A DNA stretch of 22,387 bases, taken from NCBI GenBank assembly GCA_016296345.1, contig JAEDJL010000036.1, positions 1 to 22,387 on the forward strand, written 5' to 3'. The notes beneath the pieces were generated by a model. That model ran no database searches. It had not been told where the DNA came from and saw nothing but the letters and a program-made list of their open reading frames with translations. This DNA is from Bacteroidales bacterium. Its GTDB lineage: Bacteria > Bacteroidota > Bacteroidia > Bacteroidales > P3. A program made the position numbers and the translations under genes. Positions 1 to 8,607 of this stretch are shown one piece after another (positions within the stretch are counted from its first letter, which is position 1; every line of letters starts with the position of its first letter).

Positions 1-75
1 GCCGTTTTGGCAAAATAAAACGGCGTTTTGCTCGACTGAAACGGCGAGTTATTTTTGCAAAACGCCGTTTGGTTT
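1..75 (+). repeat. Intergenic repeat family A, copy A1
   Basis: About 75 bp rich in AAACGGCGTTTT-like words. It aligns without gaps to 7287-7361, with roughly seven mismatches, and positions 6-25 recur exactly at 13548-13567. It contains complementary AACGGCG and CGCCGTT words and so can fold. It starts at the window edge and may extend further. It lies downstream of the large T9SS gene, outside that gene's terminator. Confidence 0.8.
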
Positions 76-130
76 TACCCTTAGGCAAAAGCGTTCTACT
101 TATGTGGTATTATGCTTTTTGGAATTGCAC

Positions 131-168
131 AAAAAAAGGGGCGGAACTTTCGAGTTCCGCCCCTTTTT
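131..168 (-). terminator. Intrinsic terminator of the large T9SS gene
   Basis: An 11-bp perfect stem (138-148 with 153-163, GC-rich) closes a TTCG tetraloop. It is flanked by seven A on one side and five T on the other, so it can act on either strand. It sits 24 nt beyond the stop codon of the minus-strand gene at 192-6860. Confidence 0.9.
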
Positions 169-191
169 GAAGAATTTATATCGATTGTTGC

Positions 192-3100
192 TTACTTTAC
201 AATCAACTTTTGTGTGTGAATTGAAGTGCCGTTTATCACTCTGATGTAATAAACTCCGCTTGCAAGGTTATCAACCGATAGTTCGTAAGTGTCATTTGCC
301 ATATTGTCGCTTAGGATTACTCTTCCTTGCATATCGCTTACTACTATCTTAGCTCCGTTTTCTGCTTTGCTTAGAGCGATTGTTACCTTTTCGCTTGCAG
401 GGTTAGGGTAAACGGTCATTGTTGCCAATGTTCCCTCAACTGAATTCAAGCCTGAGTTGGCAAGAGTTGTGAAAGTAATCACTTCTCCTTCAACTGTTCC
501 GCTTGCGGTTGTTGCAAAGGCTTTGTATTCGTACTCGGTTTCTGCTGTCAAACCATTGATTGTGGCAGTCATATTCTCTCCTTCTGCATAGACTGTTGTC
601 CATTCAGTGGTTGCGGTTGCCTTGTACATAAAGCCTTGTGCAGTGATTGCCTCGCTGCCTGCTGCAATCGTTCCGTTAAGGGTTGCAGTTTCGTGAGTTA
701 TTTCGGTTGCTGCAAGAGTTGTTACCACAAGTTGAGTTACAGGTGCTGCAAGTGTGGTGAAGTTTACGACTTCTCCTTCGACTGTTCCGCTTGCAGTTGT
801 TGCAAAGGCTTTGTATTCGTAAGCTGTTTCGGCTGTAAGGTCTGTAAGAGTTGCACTCATGGTTTCTCCTGTTGCAGAAACGCTTGTCCAATCGGCTGCC
901 GCAGCTTCCTTATACATGAAGCCTTGTGCAGTGATTGCCTCTGTGCCTGCTGTGATTGTTCCGTTAAGGGTTGCAGAGTTGTGAGTTAGTTCGGTAGCTG
1001 CAAGTGTTGTTACCACAGGTTCTACAACTTCGCCTTGTTCTGCAAGAGTTGTGAAAGTGGTACTTACCCATTCTGAGTTGTTGCTTTCACAAACCGCTCT
1101 CACTTCTGCTGTGTAAGTTGTGTTTGCAGTCAATCCTGTGAAAGATTTGCTTGTTGTGGCAACGGTTTCGGCATTTGCTCCGTTCAAACGAACTTCGTAG
1201 CTTGTTGCTGTTCCATTCCAAGTAAAGTCTGCCGAAGTTTGAGTGATGTTGTTTACATTCAATGCTGTCGGAGCGTCACAAGGCTCAGGTTGTTCGCCTC
1301 CTCCGATAACAGAAAGTGTAACATCGTCAATGTGCATATTAGCACCGTAGCCGGAAATTGCCTTGAAAATCAAGTAATGTGTACCATTCAATCCGGCAGG
1401 AAGGTTGATAACTTGCTCTTCCCACACATCTGTTCCTCCCTGAGTAACGGTTGCCAAAAGCGTTGCACCTGTTTCTGATGCCACATTGTTCACATATACT
1501 AATATTCTGTCATTGTTGTTAGGGTATGTGGTCGATTTGTACATCCAGAACGAAAGTTGCATATCTTGAGAGAAGCTGAAAGCAGGTGAAATCATTGTCG
1601 AGCTTTCTCCTTCAGAGATATTGTAACTGCTATATACTGCCATATTGCTTCCGCCGTGAGGGGTGCAAGTAGGAGTTACCCCATAAGTTGTCGTATTCCA
1701 AGGAAGGTACTCATAAGTTGAAGAAATAATCCAGCAATTCAAGCCATTCTCAAATCCTTCTGTGTAAGGGTAGTCGCTTATCGGAGCATCGAAACATGAA
1801 GTACGGAATGTTACTTCGTCAGAATAAGCAGACTCGTCGCTGCCACAGACTCCTTGAACAAACAAAACATATTCTGTTGCAGAATTAAGCCCTGTCAAAA
1901 CAAAAGGTGAAGAAGTTGCTGTTTCCATACTTATTTCTGTTCCGTTCAAAGGACGATAGAAGATGTTGTAACTCTCCGATGTGCCTTCCCAACTTACCTC
2001 TACGGTTGAGGAAGTCTCTTCTCCTACTGTTACGTTTTGAGGAGCAAAACAAGCAGTTGAAGCCAAAGAAACATTATCTATTGCAGCAGGAACGGTCAAT
2101 TCTGCTTCGGTGTTGTTGTATCCCCAAGTTGCAAACACAACACGCTTGTCGCCGCTGTAACCTGTAAGATCGATTATCTCGTGTGTCCAATCTGTTTGTC
2201 CGTATAGAGCGACAACACGATTGGAAAGTGCAGGCAAAGTGGTTGTGTTCAAAGGTTCGGGATCTACAATGTAAACTGCCAATCCTGTATATAGGCTTCC
2301 ACTATAAGCATATCCCAACATCTTCCAGTCAAATGAAAGTGTGAATTGCTCTTCAGGGTCTTCACCAAAGTCAAAGTCTTTCCACATATATGAGATTGCT
2401 CTTGTGCCTTGGTTGGTTGCAGCGTATGTTGTGCCGGCATTGTATGACAAGTATGCAGATGTTCCGTTTTCTTCATCGCCTGCAAAAGTTGCTGTGCCGA
2501 TTGCCCAAGAGTTGGTGTTGTCTGCTCTTGATTCGATTGTCCAACTGCTGTTTGTTTCTGCATCTTCAAAATCGGTGATGAAAGGAATTGATTCCGGTGT
2601 TTGCAAAGTTGTAAACACCACAGCATCTGACCAAGCCGAAGGAGCAGAAGCACATTGGCTTCTGATTGCAAAGGTATATGTTGTCAAAGAACCAAGGTTT
2701 TGCAACTGCAATGGAAGGTCTGCTTCGGTTATTTGTACAGGTGTTCCGGTCGAAAGGTCTGCATTTGCTCCCTCAATCAACACATATTCCCAAGAAGTTG
2801 CCGAACCCATTTCGGTAAATGCTATATCGACTGTTGAAGAACGAACATTGTTTGCCGCTACATTGTAAGGTACAACACAGTCTTCCCATTCGTCTATTGT
2901 TATATTGTCGATAAACAAATCGTTATCGCCGTTACCTACCGTACTTTCTGCATAGAAAGCAACTTTGATATTGCCTGTGAATGGAACATTTTCGCTGTTT
3001 GCAAGTCTGACAAAGCAAGTTGTCATCGAGTTTGTGAGGTTTGAGAAGTTGTGTTCGGTGTCTTCATCGCCGTCTGCAAAGATTGTGGCATTTGCCAAGT

Positions 3101-6100
3101 CCCATGTCAAACCATTATCAGTAGATACCAAAACAGCAAATCTGTCATCGGGTGCTGCAGCAGGAGGATTTGTATTTCCAAATTTTGTCAAAGCAACGTC
3201 AAAAGCAAGACGATAAGTTGTAGAAGTTTCATTTGCACTTCCCAAATTGATTGATGGAGAAATCAACCAATGCTTTACATAACCTGCTCCATAGACATTG
3301 ATTCTCATTCTGCCCGAAGCCTCTCCGTCTATTGCTCTGCTGTCATTGTAAATCCAAGCAGCATTTCCCGAAGTACTCAAATCGGAGGTTTGAACTATGC
3401 CGCTTGCAGGCAAAAGTCCGCTTCTTTGTTCCCAGCATGCAGGAGCTGCCAAAGGATCTGTGCTGAATGTTTCAGTCCAAGGAAGAGTTTCTGCTGCACA
3501 AGGAGTAGTTACTGTTGTGGAAACTGCTGCTGTTTGTACTCCGTCAGGACATTGAGCTGCAACAGAGAGCGTATAGACGCTTCCAAACTCGGCATTACTT
3601 ATATGATATGGGAAATCGCTCAACGACAAGTCGGAAACGGTTGTGTAGTTCTCCTGCTCGGCAGTTTTATACCGCAAGGTGTACGACACTCCTGTCTCTT
3701 CCAAGTTGTCATCGTTGATAGAAACGATAAGTTCAAGCGGATTTGCCGTGTCTTCTGTTTCGTTTGCAACTGCAGAAACCGAGTTTACTGCCGAGCAAGA
3801 CAAGGCTACAACAGATATATTATCGACAACGCCTGCAGGAGCGACGCCCGAACCGCTGTCATTGTACCATTTGAATACTAATTGATACGTTCCGTTGGCA
3901 TAAGAAGCAGGTAATGTTGTGGTGAATGTTGTCCATTGTGATACGCCTGCAAGACGTGGTGTAATGGCATTTGATTCTGATACAGCTCCTCCAAATGGTA
4001 CAAGGTGTACAATCAAATAATCGTAAGTTGCATAAGAGTATGCCTCTCCCATAGCCTTGTAATCAAACGACAAAGTGTAAGAAGCGTATTGTCCGAAAGC
4101 CATAAACGGACTTGAAGCGTACGAAGTGGCTGTGATACCTGTGTTATAAGAAGCTGTTGCTCCGTTATCGTTACTTACATACAAAGCTCCGCCTGTTGTT
4201 GTGTTGCCTTGGTCGTCTGTTGTGTTGTTTTCTGCTGTTCCTACAAGCCAAGGGTTGTCTGTACTTCCCGAAAATGTAAATCCATGCTCGGAAAGGTTGT
4301 CAAAATTCTGAGAATAAGGAAGGTTTACTATCGCTTCGGGCAAGGTAACTATGACAGGAGTGCAGTATGTTCCCCCTTCGCAAGCCTGCTTTGCAGTAAA
4401 GATATATGTAGTTCCCGGAGTGAGAGAAGAAATCTCTATCGGCATCGGCTCATCTTGCGTTGCAGTGTATGTTGTTGCAGTTTCGGGGTCAAAAATTGTT
4501 CCTTCCACATCGACAGCATAAGCAATCGTAACTCCGTCAGGGGTTATGTTTGCAGGGTCATAGCTTACTGCAACAGCATCGTCAGATATTGCCACAACAT
4601 TTAGACCATAAACAGGAGGACAAGCAGGGATTTCGCTCAAAACAATGTCGTCCAATCTGAATGATTGGCTTGCTTGTCTTACAACTATCGCAACTCGTGT
4701 CGGTCCTGTAAAGGCAGAAAGGGTTGCAACTTTCTCTTGGTAGTCGTTACCAAAGTTATTGTGTTCTATGCTTCTTACAAGTACAAAACGAGAAGTGTCG
4801 GTTGCAGAGGTAATATCCTCATCTGCCACATTGCAAGCATAAACATCAATTACCGGATTAGGATAACTTGATTGATACCAGTCTGCACGGATTTGATAAG
4901 ACAGCTGTTCGTTGCCTGTCAAATTAAATATCGGGCTTATCAACCAATCACTGAAATTTTCAGTTGAAGAAGATGAATAAACTCCGCTGTAAGACACGCA
5001 TCTATTTCCTGAATGTGCGTCCATTGAAGACTCGCTAAAATAGTATGAAGAAGCACCTCCGTTGATGTTAAACCAGCAAACAGGGGTATTTCTGTTGGAA
5101 ACGCCGTCGTTTGTATTGACAAAGCCTCCCTCAAAGCTCTCGCTGTAAGGAGCAGACGCCACCGCACAAACAGAATATGACAAAACCTCATCGGAAATTA
5201 TCGAATAGTCTGCACCATTGCAAACAGGGGTTACTCTGAACAGATAAGATGTTCCATAACTTAGGTTGTTTATCAAAATAGGGCTTACTCCCTCAACTTC
5301 AGTCCAAGCGTCTTGTCCCTGCACTTTGTACTCCAATGCGTAGGTTACGTTGTCATTGTCGCTTTCGATGCTCACAACACAAGAAGCGTGCGTTTGTTCG
5401 TCAGTCCATTCTATATCGATTGAGCTTGCAGGTTCGCAAGTCAATTCAAACAAATGAACATTGTCTATCACGGCAGCAGGATCTAATCCTCCGTAACTAT
5501 CGTTATGCCAAGCAAAAACAAGTTTATATACTCCCGAAACGGTATCGTCAATCAAAATTCCTTCGGTTTGCCATGTGTCTTCGCCTCTCAATCTGTCTGT
5601 AAGGCTGCCTTCATAAGGCAAATCTTCGGAAGACAATTCCACATCGGCTCTCAACAAATATACTTTCAAATAATCGGACCAGCCATCGCCCTTTGCTTTC
5701 CAATCAAACTGCAATCCGTATGAGGTATTGGCTTGCAAATTTACATAGAAGTAAGCATAAGCATTGGTTTCAGAGCTGTGATCGAAACCTGCCGTCGTTC
5801 CGTTGTCGGAAGATATGTAAAGGCTTCCGCCTTGTGTGAGGTTGTCGTTGTCGTCTCTTGTATTGTTTTCGGCAGTTCCCGCATACCAAGCATTGCTTGT
5901 GCCTTGCAAGAATGTAAAGTCGGAAGCTGCACCCTCTTGGTCAAAGTTTTGAGAGTAAGGAAGAAGACGCAAGTCGCTCTGATCGTAAGATGTCATAAAT
6001 CTTCCTTCGATTTCCCTGCTGTTAGTTTCGCTGCACACGGTATAAACCTTGTATTCGTAATTTGTCAGGGAGTTTAAGCCTGTCAATGTGTAGAAAGTGT

Positions 6101-6860
6101 CGGTAATGTTGTTGCTTGCGTTTGTCCATACCTCACTTCCTTGCAATCTGTAGTCCACAGCAAATGTGGTAGCCGAAGCATCGGTTGTTGTCCACGAGAT
6201 TGTAGCTTGATGAGCTTCGATGTCGCTTGCAGAAACCTGCGCGGGAGCATAGCAAATCTGCGTTCCCAAAGGAAGCATTGTAAATCTTGTGTTTGGAATG
6301 CGGCTATAGAGAGTACCGCCATAGGTACAATTATAACCTGAAACAGCGTTGTCGTCACTGCTGTACATCAACATTCTGTTGTCAGAAGTCAATGTCTGTG
6401 TGAAATACCTGTAGCTGGAATAAATAGGTCTTTGAGAATTGTAGGCAACAACAAGGTTTCCCGTGCCGTTGTACACAAATGGTGTAGTAAGGTAGATTGT
6501 TACCCAGCCATAATTGTAAGTTACGCTTCCGCCTGCATAAACCTGCGTCATGGTTGCAGTTTCCCAATCTGACAAGTTTGCAAATGAGCTTCGCGGAACC
6601 TCTGCCATATAGATAGCAGGGGCAGGGTCTGAAAGCGGATCACCCGCCACATAGTGATAAGAGATAGATGTAATGATGCCGGGTTGCAATTCGCTCGACA
6701 AATACACTACCTCACTGAAGCTGTTTCTATCGTAGGATTTGATAGGACCATAATCCACTTCGGTCGAATTCTCATCTCCTACCGTCACAATCGTCTCTTG
6801 TGCCGACAGCCCGACTGCAAACAGCACCGCTGTTGCAATCAATGAAAGTAATTTCTTCAT
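192..6860 (-). CDS. Giant T9SS-secreted modular adhesin-like protein (FN3 + cleaved-adhesin domains)
   Basis: 2222 residues. A signal peptide (about 1-21, ending LSAQ) is followed by an N-terminal domain (about 22-200) of no recognised family. FN3-like domains at about 203-290, 472-562, 747-840, 1021-1119, 1328-1418, 1604-1688 and 1861-1939 alternate with six jelly-roll domains of the cleaved-adhesin/MAM type (about 298-473, 569-745, 847-1020, 1126-1327, 1424-1600, 1696-1851). Each of these opens with a P-Y/W/F-x-x-x-F motif such as LPYSQNFD and closes with a DN/DD-[IV] strand. Two near-identical 90-residue FN3-like repeats follow (1949-2038, 2045-2134), then a type A T9SS sorting domain (about 2135-2222, with VYPNPA and SGVYYIRV). 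Such domains are known to direct cargo through the outer membrane to the surface or medium. Binding of host glycans or proteins is inference only. No protease or glycosidase domain was seen. The ATG follows a strong promoter by about 45 nt. Confidence 0.93.
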   Translation of the reverse strand: MKKLLSLIATAVLFAVGLSAQETIVTVGDENSTEVDYGPIKSYDRNSFSEVVYLSSELQPGIITSISYHYVAGDPLSDPAPAIYMAEVPRSSFANLSDWETATMTQVYAGGSVTYNYGWVTIYLTTPFVYNGTGNLVVAYNSQRPIYSSYRYFTQTLTSDNRMLMYSSDDNAVSGYNCTYGGTLYSRIPNTRFTMLPLGTQICYAPAQVSASDIEAHQATISWTTTDASATTFAVDYRLQGSEVWTNASNNITDTFYTLTGLNSLTNYEYKVYTVCSETNSREIEGRFMTSYDQSDLRLLPYSQNFDQEGAASDFTFLQGTSNAWYAGTAENNTRDDNDNLTQGGSLYISSDNGTTAGFDHSSETNAYAYFYVNLQANTSYGLQFDWKAKGDGWSDYLKVYLLRADVELSSEDLPYEGSLTDRLRGEDTWQTEGILIDDTVSGVYKLVFAWHNDSYGGLDPAAVIDNVHLFELTCEPASSIDIEWTDEQTHASCVVSIESDNDNVTYALEYKVQGQDAWTEVEGVSPILINNLSYGTSYLFRVTPVCNGADYSIISDEVLSYSVCAVASAPYSESFEGGFVNTNDGVSNRNTPVCWFNINGGASSYYFSESSMDAHSGNRCVSYSGVYSSSSTENFSDWLISPIFNLTGNEQLSYQIRADWYQSSYPNPVIDVYACNVADEDITSATDTSRFVLVRSIEHNNFGNDYQEKVATLSAFTGPTRVAIVVRQASQSFRLDDIVLSEIPACPPVYGLNVVAISDDAVAVSYDPANITPDGVTIAYAVDVEGTIFDPETATTYTATQDEPMPIEISSLTPGTTYIFTAKQACEGGTYCTPVIVTLPEAIVNLPYSQNFDNLSEHGFTFSGSTDNPWLVGTAENNTTDDQGNTTTGGALYVSNDNGATASYNTGITATSYASSPFMAFGQYASYTLSFDYKAMGEAYSYATYDYLIVHLVPFGGAVSESNAITPRLAGVSQWTTFTTTLPASYANGTYQLVFKWYNDSGSGVAPAGVVDNISVVALSCSAVNSVSAVANETEDTANPLELIVSINDDNLEETGVSYTLRYKTAEQENYTTVSDLSLSDFPYHISNAEFGSVYTLSVAAQCPDGVQTAAVSTTVTTPCAAETLPWTETFSTDPLAAPACWEQRSGLLPASGIVQTSDLSTSGNAAWIYNDSRAIDGEASGRMRINVYGAGYVKHWLISPSINLGSANETSTTYRLAFDVALTKFGNTNPPAAAPDDRFAVLVSTDNGLTWDLANATIFADGDEDTEHNFSNLTNSMTTCFVRLANSENVPFTGNIKVAFYAESTVGNGDNDLFIDNITIDEWEDCVVPYNVAANNVRSSTVDIAFTEMGSATSWEYVLIEGANADLSTGTPVQITEADLPLQLQNLGSLTTYTFAIRSQCASAPSAWSDAVVFTTLQTPESIPFITDFEDAETNSSWTIESRADNTNSWAIGTATFAGDEENGTSAYLSYNAGTTYAATNQGTRAISYMWKDFDFGEDPEEQFTLSFDWKMLGYAYSGSLYTGLAVYIVDPEPLNTTTLPALSNRVVALYGQTDWTHEIIDLTGYSGDKRVVFATWGYNNTEAELTVPAAIDNVSLASTACFAPQNVTVGEETSSTVEVSWEGTSESYNIFYRPLNGTEISMETATSSPFVLTGLNSATEYVLFVQGVCGSDESAYSDEVTFRTSCFDAPISDYPYTEGFENGLNCWIISSTYEYLPWNTTTYGVTPTCTPHGGSNMAVYSSYNISEGESSTMISPAFSFSQDMQLSFWMYKSTTYPNNNDRILVYVNNVASETGATLLATVTQGGTDVWEEQVINLPAGLNGTHYLIFKAISGYGANMHIDDVTLSVIGGGEQPEPCDAPTALNVNNITQTSADFTWNGTATSYEVRLNGANAETVATTSKSFTGLTANTTYTAEVRAVCESNNSEWVSTTFTTLAEQGEVVEPVVTTLAATELTHNSATLNGTITAGTEAITAQGFMYKEAAAADWTSVSATGETMSATLTDLTAETAYEYKAFATTASGTVEGEVVNFTTLAAPVTQLVVTTLAATEITHETATLNGTIAAGSEAITAQGFMYKATATTEWTTVYAEGENMTATINGLTAETEYEYKAFATTASGTVEGEVITFTTLANSGLNSVEGTLATMTVYPNPASEKVTIALSKAENGAKIVVSDMQGRVILSDNMANDTYELSVDNLASGVYYIRVINGTSIHTQKLIVK
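459..1016 (-). repeat. Tandem 90-residue FN3-like coding repeats
   Basis: Two coding repeats at 747-1016 and 459-728 are separated by an 18-bp linker. The encoded 90-residue units share long identical stretches, including ITAQGFMYK and YEYKAFATTASGTVEGEV. The high identity suggests recent duplication or gene conversion. The units lie directly before the sorting domain, so they would form a stalk next to the anchor. Confidence 0.88.
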
Positions 6861-6906
6861 GTGTTACTGTTTTTTTGTTAATACTGATTTTCAAAAAATT
6901 GGTCTG

Positions 6907-6937
6907 CAAAGATAAGACCTTTTTTTCAATCGGCAAA
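6907..6937 (-). promoter_or_regulatory. Promoter of the giant T9SS gene
   Basis: On the minus strand, TTTG (6934-6937) is followed by a 19-bp spacer and then TATCTTTG (6907-6914). This is the Bacteroidota -33/-7 arrangement (TTTG-N19-TAnnTTTG). Transcription should begin around 6901, leaving a 5' leader of about 40 nt. Confidence 0.85.
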
Positions 6938-6949
6938 AACACCTTTCCA

Positions 6950-7127
6950 ACTTATGCTTCTGCCCATTCCTATATATATAGATTGGTAAAACAGAAACAA
7001 AAAGGCAAAAGCGTGTTGTTTTTACTCTGGTTTTTTTGCTGTTTTTCTTCGGATTTTTTTTGCCGATTTTGCCCTTATTTTTTCACCTGTTTTTCGCTTG
7101 AAAAAATCGAACTTTTGATACTCTCGA
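6950..7127 (+). repeat. Intergenic repeat family B, copy B1
   Basis: This stretch aligns with 22191-22387. Shared words include GGCAAAA(A/G)CGTGTTGTTTTT, CTTCGGATTTTTT, GCCGATTTTG and a TTTTTGATA-CTCGA end. It lies just upstream of the giant gene's promoter, as copy B3 lies just upstream of the other T9SS gene. The gene-free stretch 6861-7501 otherwise holds the promoter, a long inverted repeat (7127-7212), family A copy A2 and the tRNA terminator. No supported coding sequence was found in it. Confidence 0.75.
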
Positions 7128-7212
7128 AAAAAATCGCCGTTTTCTCACCAAAAAAACGCCAATTTTTTCAAAAAAAACGAAGATTTTTCGGAAAAAAACG
7201 GCGATTTTTTTG
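7127..7212. repeat. 18-bp perfect inverted repeat in A/T-tract DNA
   Basis: Positions 7127-7144 (seven A, then TCGCCG, then five T) are the exact reverse complement of 7195-7212, with 50 nt between. The interior contains further A-tract and CGCC/CGAAGATTTTTCGG words that could extend the fold. The arms carry the same CGCCGTTTT core as repeat family A. Confidence 0.8.
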
Positions 7213-7286
7213 TGTAAAAATGAGAGATTTGAAAATCAAGCACTTACAAAGGCGATTTTTTCGCTTGAAAACGCTCTGAAAAAGTC

Positions 7287-7361
7287 GGCGTTTTGGCAAA
7301 ATAAATCGGCGTTTTACTCGACTGAAACGGCGTTTTATTTTTGCAAAACGGCGTTTGGTTT
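7287..7361 (+). repeat. Intergenic repeat family A, copy A2
   Basis: The closest match in the window to copy A1 at 1-75, ungapped and in direct orientation, with about seven mismatches. A 17-base stretch (7303-7319) recurs exactly at 20809-20825. Together with A1 it brackets the giant T9SS gene. Confidence 0.82.
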
Positions 7362-7454
7362 AGTGTAAAATGAAAACATTAAAAATCAAATGTCTGTATG
7401 GCTGAAAAATTCGTGAGTTCAGGGATTGGGAAATGGTGATTTTGTTCTCCCCGA

Positions 7455-7498
7455 ATAAAAAAACAAAAGAGAGAACCCTGCTTTGAGTTCTCTCTTTT
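7455..7498 (-). terminator. Intrinsic terminator after tRNA-fMet
   Basis: A perfect 12-bp stem AAAAGAGAGAAC (7465-7476) pairs with 7487-7498 around a 10-nt loop. On the minus strand it is followed by a T-rich run (7455-7463). It lies 3 nt beyond the tRNA's 3' end. Confidence 0.85.
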
Positions 7499-7501
7499 CC
7501 T

Positions 7502-7576
<75 letters not shown>

Positions 7577-7593
7577 CTCTGTCTTTCGTTTTG

Positions 7594-7625
7594 CAAAAGT
7601 ACTGCGATTTTCCGAAACAGCCAAA
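7594..7625 (-). promoter_or_regulatory. Promoter of tRNA-fMet
   Basis: On the minus strand, TTTG (7622-7625) is followed by a 20-bp spacer and then TACTTTTG (7594-7601), matching the Bacteroidota consensus. It lies in the gap between the pyrD stop codon and the tRNA, about 18 nt before the tRNA. Confidence 0.8.
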
Positions 7626-7678
7626 TTTTTTCCCAAGTTTTTGTTTTGTGCATTCCAAACTGCCATACAGGCAGGGCG

Positions 7679-8584
7679 TTAGATAACTCCTCTTATATCC
7701 CAAATATGTGCAATATTGTGGCGGTCGAGATACTCTTTCATGCCTTCGATTACCTCTTTTCCGACGGTTGGATTGACAAAATTCTGTGTTCCTATCTGAA
7801 TTGCACTCGCTCCTGCAAGTATGTATTCTATCGCATCGGTCGCATTGCTTATTCCTCCCAAGCCTATGATTGGTATTTTCACTGCTTTGGAAGCCTGATA
7901 GACGCATCTCAATCCTATTGGTTTGATTGCAGGACCTGACAATCCTGCTGTTATTGTGGAAAGTACTGCTTTGCGTTTTTCGGCATCAACTGCCATTGCA
8001 AGAACTGTGTTTATCATCGAAATACTGTCTGCTCCTGCTGCCTCGACTGCTGTTGCTATTTCAGCGATTGAGGTAACGTTGGGAGTAAGTTTGACAATAA
8101 GATGTTTGGGATAAACTTTCCTCACTTCGGATACTACTTCGGCTGCCATTTGAGGGTTTGTGCCGAAACCCATGCCGCCTTTTTTCACATTGGGGCAGGA
8201 AATGTTGAGTTCGATTGCAGGAATGTTTTCGAGTTGTGCCACTTTCTCGGCAACGGTTCGATATTCTTCTATGCTCGAACCCGAAACATTCACAATAACA
8301 TTTGTCTTGTAGTCTTTTATTCTCGGATATATTGTGCTGCAAAAGTAATCTACACCCTTGTTTTGCAAGCCTACGGCATTTATCATGCCCATGGGAGTTT
8401 CGCACATTCTCACGGCAGGGTTTCCTTCTCGCTTTTCGCCTGTTGTTCCCTTGACAATGATGCCGCCAAGCGTCTGTACGTCATAAAAATCCATGTATTC
8501 CTCGCCATAACCGAACGTTCCCGAAGCGGTCATTACAGGGTTTTTCAATTCCAAACTGCCTATGTTGATTTTTAATTTGTCCAT
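7679..8584 (-). CDS. pyrD: Dihydroorotate dehydrogenase B (NAD+), catalytic subunit
   Basis: 301 residues. Class 1B PyrD oxidises dihydroorotate to orotate in pyrimidine synthesis, using FMN and passing electrons to NAD+ through PyrK. The sequence shows the N-terminal LKNPVMTASGTFGYG block, the active-site segment NISCPNV with Cys130 as the expected catalytic base (class 1B and 1A enzymes use Cys, class 2 Ser), and the FMN-binding GLGGISNA and GASAIQIGT segments near residues 241-265. I chose the ATG at 8584 because the conserved domain starts there; the reading frame is open further upstream, but that part overlaps pyrK and resembles no PyrD. The start is 23 nt after the pyrK stop codon, so the two are one operon. 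Confidence 0.96.
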   Translation of the reverse strand: MDKLKINIGSLELKNPVMTASGTFGYGEEYMDFYDVQTLGGIIVKGTTGEKREGNPAVRMCETPMGMINAVGLQNKGVDYFCSTIYPRIKDYKTNVIVNVSGSSIEEYRTVAEKVAQLENIPAIELNISCPNVKKGGMGFGTNPQMAAEVVSEVRKVYPKHLIVKLTPNVTSIAEIATAVEAAGADSISMINTVLAMAVDAEKRKAVLSTITAGLSGPAIKPIGLRCVYQASKAVKIPIIGLGGISNATDAIEYILAGASAIQIGTQNFVNPTVGKEVIEGMKEYLDRHNIAHIWDIRGVI

Positions 8585-8607
8585 TTTTGATTGTCGTTTT
8601 GAGGTTT

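Noticed and set aside
636..989. Cysteine-rich 117-residue frame on the plus strand
   Set aside because: It is antisense to the two FN3-like repeats; its repeated cysteines are a by-product of Ala/Thr-rich codons on the other strand. No promoter or family match.
6800..7279. Plus-strand frame of 159 residues rich in Phe and Lys
   Set aside because: It runs from inside the giant gene's signal peptide across its promoter into A/T-tract repeats; the composition is low complexity.
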